A stretch of 64,000 nucleotides of DNA from Phaeacidiphilus oryzae TH49 (GTDB lineage: Bacteria > Actinomycetota > Actinomycetes > Streptomycetales > Streptomycetaceae): contig NZ_JQMQ01000005.1 of assembly GCF_000744815.1 (NCBI RefSeq), forward strand, positions 1,868,055 to 1,932,054, given 5' to 3'. How positions within the stretch are numbered: position 1 is the first letter of the stretch; every line of letters begins with the position of its first letter. A program made the translations under genes and the position numbers. Positions 45,591 through 53,081 of the stretch are shown piece by piece. The notes under the pieces were generated by a model, which ran no database searches, was not told the origin of the DNA, and saw only the letters and a program-made list of their open reading frames with translations.

Positions 45591-45728
45591 CGCGCCGCAG
45601 GCGCGAAGTGAGGGGCGCCGTGCCCGGCGGCGGCGACTGGGTTGCCACCCAGTGCCCATCGCCGAGTGCGGCGCGGTAGACGCCCGGGCGCGCAGTTCCC
45701 CGCGCCCCTGCTTTCGCGGCTACGCCGC
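45591..45728. repeat. GC-rich hairpin repeat (copy C)
   Basis: The left hairpin CGCGCC-GCA-GGCGCG (45591-45605) is followed by AGGGGCGCC (45611 on), the central hairpin ACTGGGT-TGCC-ACCCAGT (45636-45653), the right end TCCCCGCGCCCCTG (45697-45710) and the right hairpin GCGGC-TAC-GCCGC (45716-45728). Its left end is shorter than in copy E. It lies between dxs and xylH and is followed by copy D. Confidence 0.85.
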
Positions 45729-45747
45729 TCCAATCCGAGGGCCGGAA

Positions 45748-45849
45748 CAGCGCCGCGCCCGGCGGCGGCGACTGGGTTGCAACCCATACTCCGTTGCCGG
45801 GCGCGGCATCGTGGACGGTCGGGTGCGCGGTTACGCGCGGCCTGCGGCC
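45748..45849. repeat. GC-rich hairpin repeat (copy D), extending into the xylH 3' end
   Basis: The centre is the 14-nt palindrome TGGGTTGCAACCCA (45773-45786). The right end has diverged to GTGCGCGGTTACGCGCGGCC, which includes the xylH stop codon (TAA on the minus strand at 45833-45831). A last hairpin GGCC-TGC-GGCC (45839-45849) falls within the last codons of xylH. The copy therefore overlaps a coding region. Confidence 0.75.
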
Positions 45850-47141
45850 TTCTGGCTGCGGCGGGAGACCGAGTCGATGACGACCGCGGCCAGCAGCACC
45901 GCACCGGTGATCATGTACTGCACCGAGGAGGCCATGTTCAGCAGGTCCAGGCCGGTGGTGATGGACTGGATGACCAGGCCACCGAGGAAGGCCGACCAGA
46001 CCCGCCCGCGACCGCCGAAGAGGCTGGTGCCGCCGATGACCGGCGCGGCGATGGCGAGCATCAGCAGGTTGCCCTGGCCGGCGTTCTGGCTGGCGGACAG
46101 CACGTTCGCGGCCATGAACAGACCGCCGATCGCGGCGAAGGTGCCGGCGATGGAGAAGACCGTGATCCGGATCATCGCCACGTTGATACCGGCCCGGCGG
46201 GCCGCCTCGATGTTGCCGCCGACCGCGAAGACCTTGCGGCCGTAGGAGGTCCGGCGCAGCACGAAGTCCGCGAGGACCAGCAGCACCAGGAAGACCACCA
46301 GCGCGTTCGGCACGCCCTTGGACTGGTTCAGGACGTACGCCGAGCCGAAGGCCGCGATCGCCAGCAGCACCGTGCGCAGCACGATCTCGCTGGTGGGCCG
46401 GAACGGCACGCCCGCCTTGCGGCGCCGGGCCTGCTCGATGAGCGAGCTGACCAGGAGTCCGGCCGTGCCGAGGATGGCCAGGATGTACGCACCGGAGACG
46501 TCCGAGGCCAGGAAGTAGGAGTTCTGGCCGAGGATGTGCATCAGGCCCTTGTCGGCCAGGTTGATGGATCCGTTGCTGCCCAGGATCCACAGCATCAGGC
46601 CGTTCCAGGCCAGGTTGCCCGCGAGGGTGACGACGAAGGCCGGCACCCCGACCTTGGCGAAGAACCACCCCTGGAGGGCGCCGAAGACCAGGCCGGTGAG
46701 GATCGCCAGCACGATGGCGAGCCAGGCGTTCATGCCATGGGTGACCGACAGCACGCCGAAGACGGCGGCGGAGAGTCCGCTGACCGAGGCGACCGACAGG
46801 TCGATCTCACCCAGCAGCAGGACGAAGACCAGCCCCAGGGAGATCATCCCGGTGCCGACCAGGAAGTAGGAGATGTTGGAGAGGTTGCCGGCGGACAGGA
46901 AGGCGCTGTCCTTGGCCTGGAAGATCGCCCAGATGACGATCAGTCCGATGACCACCGGCAGGGAGCCGAGCTCGCCGCCCTTGATCTTGCGCTTGAACTC
47001 GGTGAGGTAGCCCTTGAAGCCCTGCTCGCGGACGAGAAGGCGGGGGTCGACGGCGCCGGTCGGCGAGACGGCTCCGTCGGCTGCGACGGCACCGTCCGCC
47101 GGCTCCTGCGGAGTGCTGGTCTGGGTCTCGTTGGTGCTCAC
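45831..47141 (-). CDS. xylH: Xylose-type ABC transporter permease
   Basis: A 436-residue permease with a long N-terminal cytoplasmic region (about 50 residues) and some ten membrane helices. The family-defining segments are LLLGEIDLSVASVSGLSAAV and GGNIEAARRAGINVAMIRITVF, the EAA-like loop of the ribose/xylose permease family. It sits last in the operon, coupled to the ATPase gene by a GTGA overlap. In Streptomyces coelicolor the equivalent operon near dxs is known as xylFGH. Copy D of the repeat overlaps its 3' end. Confidence 0.88.
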   Translation of the reverse strand: MSTNETQTSTPQEPADGAVAADGAVSPTGAVDPRLLVREQGFKGYLTEFKRKIKGGELGSLPVVIGLIVIWAIFQAKDSAFLSAGNLSNISYFLVGTGMISLGLVFVLLLGEIDLSVASVSGLSAAVFGVLSVTHGMNAWLAIVLAILTGLVFGALQGWFFAKVGVPAFVVTLAGNLAWNGLMLWILGSNGSINLADKGLMHILGQNSYFLASDVSGAYILAILGTAGLLVSSLIEQARRRKAGVPFRPTSEIVLRTVLLAIAAFGSAYVLNQSKGVPNALVVFLVLLVLADFVLRRTSYGRKVFAVGGNIEAARRAGINVAMIRITVFSIAGTFAAIGGLFMAANVLSASQNAGQGNLLMLAIAAPVIGGTSLFGGRGRVWSAFLGGLVIQSITTGLDLLNMASSVQYMITGAVLLAAVVIDSVSRRSQKAAGRA

Positions 47142-47917
47142 TTGGTTGCCTCCGCGGTGCGCGACGTGCGACGGGTGACAGCGTTGTCGGTGGCACCGGT
47201 GATCGCGGCGATGATCTCTTCGTTGGTGGTGTCCTGCACCTTGAAGACACCGTTGTTCCGGCCGAGCCGCAGCACCGCGACGGTGTCCGCGACGGCCGTC
47301 ACATCGGCCATGTTGTGGCTGATCAGGATGACCGCGAGGTTCTGCTCGCGGAGCCGCTCGACGAGGTCGAGGACCTGGGCGGTCTGCTCGACGCCCAGGG
47401 CGGCGGTGGGCTCGTCCAGGATGACCAGCTTGGGCGCCCCGATCAGCGCGCGGGCGATCGCGACGACCTGCCGCTGGCCACCGGAGAGGCTGGCGACCGG
47501 GATCCGGACGCTGGGAATCCGGATGGACAGGGTGTCCAGCAGCTCACGGGACTTCTGCTCCATCCGCACCTCGTCCAGCACCGAACCGCGGCGGATCTCG
47601 GCGCCGAGGTAGAGGTTGCCGACGACGTCCAGGTTGTCGCAGAGCGCGAGGTCCTGGTAGACGGTGGCGATGCCCAGGTGCTGGGCGTCGTTGGGCTTGT
47701 GGATATGGACCCCGCGGCCCTCCCACTCGATCTGGCCCTCATCGATCGGGTGCACCCCGGCGATGGTCTTGACCAGAGTCGACTTGCCGGCGCCGTTGTC
47801 GCCGACCAGGGCGACCACCTCTCCGGCGTGGACCTCCAACTCGACGTCGGTGAGGGCCTGCACGGCACCGAAGCGCTTGGAGACCCCGCGCAACGCCAGT
47901 ACGGGTGCGCTTGTCAC
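47138..47917 (-). CDS. xylG: Xylose-type ABC transporter ATP-binding protein
   Basis: A 259-residue single ATPase domain. Walker A is GDNGAGKST, the signature SLSGGQRQVVAIARAL, Walker B LVILDEPTAALG, and the switch His is in ISHNMADV. Most sugar ATPases of this class have two domains; here one is present, as in other streptomycete XylG proteins. GTG at 47917 has AAGGAG 9 nt upstream. A 282-nt gap with a small hairpin separates it from the binding-protein gene. Confidence 0.9.
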   Translation of the reverse strand: MTSAPVLALRGVSKRFGAVQALTDVELEVHAGEVVALVGDNGAGKSTLVKTIAGVHPIDEGQIEWEGRGVHIHKPNDAQHLGIATVYQDLALCDNLDVVGNLYLGAEIRRGSVLDEVRMEQKSRELLDTLSIRIPSVRIPVASLSGGQRQVVAIARALIGAPKLVILDEPTAALGVEQTAQVLDLVERLREQNLAVILISHNMADVTAVADTVAVLRLGRNNGVFKVQDTTNEEIIAAITGATDNAVTRRTSRTAEATK

Positions 47918-48024
47918 GTGAACCAACTCCTTTTGCCCCGCCCGGTGCCGCGGACGGGATTGCCGCGCGCGGCCCGAGCCCCACTCGGGACGGCGGCGAA
48001 CGAACAGAAACAGACCGGGCCGGT

Positions 48025-48043
48025 GGTCCGCCGGCGCCGGACC
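48025..48043 (-). terminator. Candidate attenuator hairpin between xylF and xylG
   Basis: GGTCCG (48025-48030) and CGGACC (48038-48043) form a 6-bp stem with a 7-nt loop. It lies in the gap between the binding-protein and ATPase genes. Such hairpins commonly keep binding-protein mRNA more abundant. Confidence is low. Confidence 0.35.
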
Positions 48044-48199
48044 GGCGACGGCTCTACCGGGCCGTCGTGTCTGACGGGCAGTCACCCATGCTGCCGCAGA
48101 CGGGGGTCGACGGGAACACCGGTCCGGACGACTCTCGCCGCCGGTCCGGGTCCCCGTACCGCCCCACGGGATCCGGGGCCTCGAAGGCCCTGGGAGCCC

Positions 48200-49312
48200 C
48201 TACTGGAGGCCGATCTTCTTGCAGTCGGCCGCGTACTGCGGGGTGCAGATCTGGGCGATCGTCCACTGGTTGCCGGCGACCACGGTCTGCTTGATGTTGT
48301 CCTTGGTGATGATCTTGTTGGGGAGCAGCACCGAGGGGACCTTCTGACCGCTGCCGCTGGTCTGGGTCGAGGTCGAGATGCCGTCCAGGCTCTTGCCCTG
48401 GAGGAGCGCGACGGCCATCTTCGCGGCCACCTTGCCCTCGGCCGCGTAGTCCTTGTAGATGTCGGCGTACTGGGTGCCGGCGACGATCCGCTGGATGCCG
48501 TCGATCTGCGCGTCCTGGCCGGTGACCGGGATCCCGGAGATGCCCGCGCCCTGCAGGGCGGTGACGATGCCGGCGGCCATGCCGTCGTTGGCGGAGTAGA
48601 CGCCGGCGATGTTGTTCTTGCCGAGCGCGGTGATCGCCGCGGCCATCTTCTGGTTGGCCACGTTCTGCAGCCACATGCCGGACTGCTCGTACGCGACGTC
48701 GACCTTGGGCTTCAGCACCGACTGGGCGCCGGCCTTGAACATCGCGGCGTTCGGGTCGCCCGGGTCGCCGTCGATCATGACGACCTTGGTGCTCTTGTTG
48801 GCCTTGGGGCCGAGGCCCTGCAGCAGCGCCTGGCCCTGGAGCCGGCCGATCGCGGTGTTGTCGAACGAGGTGTAGGCGTCGATCGGGCCCTCGGCGAACC
48901 GGTCGAAGGCCACCACCTTGACGCCCTTGGCGTGCGCGTTGGTCACGGCGCTCGAGATGGCCTTGTAGTCGACCGGGTCGACGATGAGCACCTTGTCGCC
49001 GTTGGTCACCGCGTTGGCGACCTGCTGCGCCTGGGTGGAGGCGCTGTTGGCGGCGTTCTGGTAGTCCACCGTGCACTTCGGGCAGAGCTGCTGGATCGTC
49101 GACGTGATCGTCGGACGGTCGAACTTCTCGTAGCGAGTGGTCTGGTTCTCCGGCAGCAGCAGGCCGATCTTCCCCCCGGCGCTTGCCGAGGAGGAGGAGC
49201 CGGAGGACGAGGAGGACGAGCTGCTGGAGCCGGCCTTGCCGCAGGCGGCGACACCGGTGGCCATCGCGACCGCGGCGGTGGCGACGATTACGCGACGCGT
49301 CATTGCGTTCAT
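48200..49312 (-). CDS. xylF: Xylose-type ABC transporter sugar-binding lipoprotein
   Basis: A 370-residue periplasmic-binding-type protein. The N-terminus has a basic start, a hydrophobic stretch and the lipobox VAACG (about residue 23), then a Ser-rich linker of about 20 residues. The core has KIGLLLPENQTTRYEKFDR, NGDKVLIVDPVDYKAISSAV and ALQGAGISGIPVTGQDAQID, typical of the LacI/XylF fold. ATG at 49312 has GGGAGG about 9 nt upstream. It starts the operon and is downstream of the ROK regulator. Confidence 0.9.
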   Translation of the reverse strand: MNAMTRRVIVATAAVAMATGVAACGKAGSSSSSSSSSGSSSSASAGGKIGLLLPENQTTRYEKFDRPTITSTIQQLCPKCTVDYQNAANSASTQAQQVANAVTNGDKVLIVDPVDYKAISSAVTNAHAKGVKVVAFDRFAEGPIDAYTSFDNTAIGRLQGQALLQGLGPKANKSTKVVMIDGDPGDPNAAMFKAGAQSVLKPKVDVAYEQSGMWLQNVANQKMAAAITALGKNNIAGVYSANDGMAAGIVTALQGAGISGIPVTGQDAQIDGIQRIVAGTQYADIYKDYAAEGKVAAKMAVALLQGKSLDGISTSTQTSGSGQKVPSVLLPNKIITKDNIKQTVVAGNQWTIAQICTPQYAADCKKIGLQ

Positions 49313-49431
49313 GAGGAGAAGCCTCCCTGACAGGGCCGCCACGTCGCGGCCGAGGTTGGAGGGAGTCAAACCCGTAGCAGCCTCTGGCGTCAATAAGTAA
49401 ATTCGGTGAACGCCATATCCAGACCGCTTCG

Positions 49432-50658
49432 TTATCTTCCTGAAGTCATCGCGGCGACGGAGCGTCCTGTCAGGGCACTGGAAGACGAGTCAAGTGCCCC
49501 TGAATCGCCCATCTCGGACATCACCAGGGCGAGCGCCCCGAGCACCTCGGCCCGACCGCCGAGAGTACCGGGGACGACGCTCAACTGGCGGGCCGCGCTG
49601 GGGATCGCGTACCGGGCGACGGACTCCCGGATCGGGTCGAGCACCAGGTCGCCGGCCTCGGCGAGGTCGCCGCCGAGGATCACCCGGCGCGGGTTCAGCA
49701 GATTGCAGAGATTGGCCACCCCGGTGCCGACCTGCCGGCCGACGTCCGCGATCACCCGCCGGCAGCCCAGGTCGCCCTGCTGCGCCAGCTGGACCACCTT
49801 GGGGATGGTCAGGTCGGGGCCGTGGCTGGCCGCCAGCAGGTTGAGGACGTGCCGGGCGGAGACGAAGGTCTCCAGGCAGCCGCGGTTCCCGCAGCGGCAG
49901 ACCGGCCCCGACTCGTCCAGGGTGATATGCCCGATCTCGCCGGCCGTGCCGCCCGGTCCGCGGTAGATCTGGCCCGCGATCACCAGGCCGGCGCCGACGC
50001 CGCTGGCCATCTTGATGTACGCGAGGTCGGTGAGGCCGCGTCCCGCCCCCCAGACCAGTTCGCCGAGCGCCCCCAGGTTGGCGTCGTTGTCCACGTAGAC
50101 CGGCATCCCGAGGCGGGAGGAGAGCTCGCGGCCGGGGACGATGCCGGACCAGCCGGGGAGGATCGCGGTGGAGCCGACCGCGCCGGTCTCCACGTCGATC
50201 GGGCCCGGCACGCCGAGCCCCACGCCGATCACCTTGTCCCGGCCGAAGCCGGTCTCCTCCAGCAGCCGGGCGACGATCTGCTCGGCCCGGTCGAAGCCCT
50301 GGTCCGCGTTGGCGTCCGTGTCTATCGGGGCGCTCTCCTCGGCGAGCACCCGATGGGCCAGGTTGCCGACGGCGACCCGCAGGTGGGAGTGGCCGAAGTC
50401 GACTCCGACCACGATCCCGGCGTCCGCGCTGAGCGAGACGCTCCGGGCCCGCCGTCCGCCGGAGGAGGTGGGCGTCACCACGACCGTCCCGCTCTCCCGC
50501 AGCTCGCGGACGATATTGGAGACGGTCGCCGCCGAGAGCCCGGTGGTCCGGGCGATCTCGGCCTGGGTCAGCGACCCCGCCATCCGGACCGCCCGCAGCA
50601 CCCGCTCCAGGTTGGCGCGGTGCAGCGAGGACTGCGAACCCGGCGTGTCCACGGACAT
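49432..50658 (-). CDS. rok7B7: ROK-family transcriptional regulator (Rok7B7-like)
   Basis: A 408-residue ROK protein. The winged helix-turn-helix at residues about 15-60 contains LTQAEIARTTGLSAATVSNI. The sugar-kinase-like domain has GVDFGHSHLRVAVGNL (ATP-site-like), the ROK signature, and the zinc motif CRCGNRGCLETFV. Some ROK regulators bind sugars without kinase activity. In Streptomyces coelicolor the ROK gene next to xylFGH (Rok7B7) controls the transporter, carbon catabolite repression and development. The layout here is the same, so the assignment is by position and family. Confidence 0.85.
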   Translation of the reverse strand: MSVDTPGSQSSLHRANLERVLRAVRMAGSLTQAEIARTTGLSAATVSNIVRELRESGTVVVTPTSSGGRRARSVSLSADAGIVVGVDFGHSHLRVAVGNLAHRVLAEESAPIDTDANADQGFDRAEQIVARLLEETGFGRDKVIGVGLGVPGPIDVETGAVGSTAILPGWSGIVPGRELSSRLGMPVYVDNDANLGALGELVWGAGRGLTDLAYIKMASGVGAGLVIAGQIYRGPGGTAGEIGHITLDESGPVCRCGNRGCLETFVSARHVLNLLAASHGPDLTIPKVVQLAQQGDLGCRRVIADVGRQVGTGVANLCNLLNPRRVILGGDLAEAGDLVLDPIRESVARYAIPSAARQLSVVPGTLGGRAEVLGALALVMSEMGDSGALDSSSSALTGRSVAAMTSGR

Positions 50659-50704
50659 CTCTCACCCTCCCGGCCGCGACGCTGCGGCGGAGTCCAGTTA
50701 CAAC

Positions 50705-50774
50705 TTGTGAAACCCAAGCTGAGCCAACCTACTGACGTCCCGTCAAGGCCGAAAGCAGATCGTTGTGAAACCCA
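50705..50774. promoter_or_regulatory. Direct-repeat operator candidate upstream of the ROK gene
   Basis: TTGTGAAACCCA occurs exactly twice, at 50705-50716 and 50763-50774, with starts 58 bp apart. The two sites flank the promoter region of the ROK gene and lie outside coding sequence. Identical 12-mers at this spacing are unlikely by chance and suggest a regulator site, possibly for the ROK protein itself. Confidence 0.5.
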
Positions 50775-50888
50775 GACCACGGCCGGCGGCGGAGCGATCA
50801 GCGTCCGAACCGAGGTTTTCCCAGCTCACGACGCTTCCCTCATCCTCTCGCACGGATGATCGGACCAAACCGGCGGGTCACCCGCCGG

Positions 50889-51263
50889 TCAGAGGGTTGA
50901 CCGCCACCGGACGCCGGCCAGCGCCTCCGCCACCAGTCGAACGCTGTGCGCGCGAGCGACCAGGCGGGGACCCTCGGCCGCGTAGCGGGCGAGCAGCTCG
51001 TCCACGGTCTCCGGCGGCACCCGGCCGGCCAGCTCGGCACGGGCCGTCGCATAGCCGCGGCGGGCGGCCCGGACGGCGGCGTCCGCGTGGTGCCGGGCGA
51101 GCCGGGCGAGCAGCCGGGGATGGCGGGCGAGCACCCGATGGGCACGGTACTCGGGCGGACAGCACCCGTAGAGCCAGCGGACAGCGCTGCGCTCCCAGCC
51201 GGGCACGCCGGGGGCCGCACCTGGCTCGGCCAGCCGGGCGGCAGGAACTGTTCGCTCACACAT
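50889..51263 (-). CDS. Small hypothetical protein next to an MFS exporter
   Basis: A 124-residue Arg/Ala-rich protein. The helical body includes RHPRLLARLARHHADAAVR and RRGYATARAELAGRVPPETV. It begins ATG TGT GAG at 51263 and has no membrane helix. A conserved feature may be the Trp/Cys motif AVRWLYGCCPPEYRAHRVL. It is divergent from the MFS gene at 51334 with a 70-bp gap. I do not recognise the family. It may be a small regulator or an accessory factor. Confidence 0.55.
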   Translation of the reverse strand: MCERTVPAARLAEPGAAPGVPGWERSAVRWLYGCCPPEYRAHRVLARHPRLLARLARHHADAAVRAARRGYATARAELAGRVPPETVDELLARYAAEGPRLVARAHSVRLVAEALAGVRWRSTL

Positions 51264-51321
51264 TCGATTATGAAGGACGGCCGACCGGCGCTGCGTCGGC
51301 CTGCCGGGACGCCGGCCCGGG

Positions 51322-51327
51322 TAGCGT
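51322..51327 (+). promoter_or_regulatory. -10 box for a probable leaderless transcript
   Basis: TAGCGT lies 6 nt before the GTG at 51334, identical in hexamer and spacing to the box at 31001. Confidence 0.45.
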
Positions 51328-51333
51328 CCCCGT

Positions 51334-52890
51334 GTGGGCCGAGAAGCGGGTGGAGAACCGGACCGAGGAGCGGGCGGAGCGGCGGCAGCCGGCGCGGGCG
51401 GCGCGGACGGCGGCGCCGGAACGCTGCGGCTGGGCTCGGCCCGCGGCCGATGGGTGCTGGCCTGCTGCGTCCTCGCCTCCGGGATGGCGATGCTCGACGG
51501 GACCGTGGTGAACATCGCACTGCCGCACATCGGGGCGGAGCTGAGCGCCCCGCTCTCGGTGCTGCAGTGGATCATGAACGCCTACCTCCTCGCCCTGGCC
51601 GGCCTGATCCTGCTGGGCGGTGGACTCGGCGACCGGTACGGGCGGCGCCGGCTGCTGGTCACCGGGACGGTGTGGTTCGCCGCCGCCTCCGCGCTGTGCG
51701 CGCTGGCGCCGAACGCCGGCGTGCTGGTGGCCGCGCGCGCCGGACAGGGGGTGGGCGCGGCCCTCCTCACCCCCGGGTCGCTGGCGCTGATCCAGTCCGC
51801 CTTCCACCCCGACGACCGCGCCAAGGCCGTGGGCGCCTGGTCCGGCCTCGGCGGGATGGCCACCGCGGTCGGCCCCTTCCTCGGCGGCTGGCTGGTGGAC
51901 GGGCCCGGCTGGCGGTGGATCTTCCTGATCAACGTGCCGCTGGCGGCGGTGGTGGTGGCGCTGGCCGTGCTGCGGGTGCCGGAGAGCCGGGACTGGCGGG
52001 CCACCGGCCGGTTCGACGCGCCGGGCGCGGCGCTGGCCGCGCTGGCGCTCGCCGGGATCACCTACGCGCTGATCGCCGCGTCCGGGAGCCCCTCGCCGAT
52101 GCGGGTGGCGCTGCCCGCGGCGGCCGGCGTCCTGCTGGGCGCGCTCTTCGTCCTGGTCGAGCGGCGCGGCCGGCATCCCATGCTGCCGCTGTCGCTCTTC
52201 TCCTCGGCCCTCTTCGTCCGGGTCAACGCGGTGACGCTGTGCCTGTACGCGGCGATCGGCGGGGTGTTCTTCCTGCTGCCGGTCGCCCTGCAGACGGGAC
52301 TCGGCTTCAGCGCGCTGGGCGCCGGGGTGGCGACCATCCCGATCACGGTGCTGATGCTGACCCTCTCCTCCCCCGCGGGCGCGCTGGCCGGGCGGATCGG
52401 GCCGCGGCTGCCGCTGACCGCGGGGCCGCTGCTGAGCGCCGGGGGTCTTGTGCTGCTGGCCCGGGTCGGCGCGGGCAGCGGGTACTGGACGACGGTCTTC
52501 CCGGGTGTGGTGGTGATGGGCCTCGGGATGAGCCTCTTCGTCGCGCCGCTGACGGCGACGGTGCTGGCCTCCGTACCGGTCGAGCGGTCCGGGATCGCCA
52601 GCGGCGTCAACAACGCGGCGGCGCGGGCCGCGCAGCTTCTCGCGGTGGCGGCGCTGCCGCTGGCCACGGGGCTCTCGGGGCGGGCATACGCCTCGCCCGA
52701 CGCGGTGCTGCGCGCGTTCCGCGAGAGCGCGCTGATCTGCGCGGGGCTGATGCTGGCCGCCGCGCTGGCTGCGTGGACGACGGTACGCGCGGACACTCTG
52801 CGCCCCGGCCCTGCGGGCGGCGAGCCGGCAGAACCCCGCTGCACCCGATTCGGCCACCCGACGGCTCCACCGCTGGAGCCAGGCAGCTAG
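51334..52890 (+). CDS. MFS drug exporter, DHA2 family
   Basis: A 518-residue transporter with about fourteen helices. Motif C-type segment GLGGMATAVGPFLGGWLVD and DHA2 motif LDGTVVNIALPHIGAEL are present, with motif A GGGLGDRYGRRRLLVTGTV. The first 35 residues are Gly/Ala-rich. GTG at 51334 has a -10 box 6 nt upstream. It probably exports an antibiotic or toxic compound. No regulator gene of the usual TetR type is adjacent. Confidence 0.9.
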   Translation: MGREAGGEPDRGAGGAAAAGAGGADGGAGTLRLGSARGRWVLACCVLASGMAMLDGTVVNIALPHIGAELSAPLSVLQWIMNAYLLALAGLILLGGGLGDRYGRRRLLVTGTVWFAAASALCALAPNAGVLVAARAGQGVGAALLTPGSLALIQSAFHPDDRAKAVGAWSGLGGMATAVGPFLGGWLVDGPGWRWIFLINVPLAAVVVALAVLRVPESRDWRATGRFDAPGAALAALALAGITYALIAASGSPSPMRVALPAAAGVLLGALFVLVERRGRHPMLPLSLFSSALFVRVNAVTLCLYAAIGGVFFLLPVALQTGLGFSALGAGVATIPITVLMLTLSSPAGALAGRIGPRLPLTAGPLLSAGGLVLLARVGAGSGYWTTVFPGVVVMGLGMSLFVAPLTATVLASVPVERSGIASGVNNAAARAAQLLAVAALPLATGLSGRAYASPDAVLRAFRESALICAGLMLAAALAAWTTVRADTLRPGPAGGEPAEPRCTRFGHPTAPPLEPGS

Positions 52891-52904
52891 GCGCGCCCCG
52901 GTCT

Positions 52905-53070
52905 TGGCCCGCAGGGCCAGATCAGGGGCGCGGGGAGCTGCGCGCCCAGCCCACCACGACGCTGCACGCGGCAACGGCGCTTGGGTTGCAACCCGGACTC
53001 CGTACCCGGCTGCGGCGCCGTGGTCGGCCGGGCGCGCAGTTCCCCGCGCCCCTGAGTTGCTGCGCAACTC
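52905..53070. repeat. GC-rich hairpin repeat (copy E), the most complete copy
   Basis: Terminal arms of 25 nt, 52923-52947 (starts CAGGGGCGCGGGGAGC) and 53030-53054 (ends TCCCCGCGCCCCTG), are inverted repeats with 24 of 25 matches. The centre has GGGTTGCAACCC (52983-52994). Outer hairpins are TGGCCC-GCA-GGGCCA (52905-52919) and GAGTTGC-TGC-GCAACTC (53054-53070). No gene lies inside. It sits between the MFS and beta-glucosidase 3' ends and has a MITE-like layout. Confidence 0.88.
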
Positions 53071-53081
53071 GCGGGGCGCGG

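Noticed and set aside
45591-45849. Possible tRNA or rRNA fragment because of several stems
   Set aside because: No acceptor/CCA arm, no anticodon or T-loop pattern; the structure matches the repeat family.
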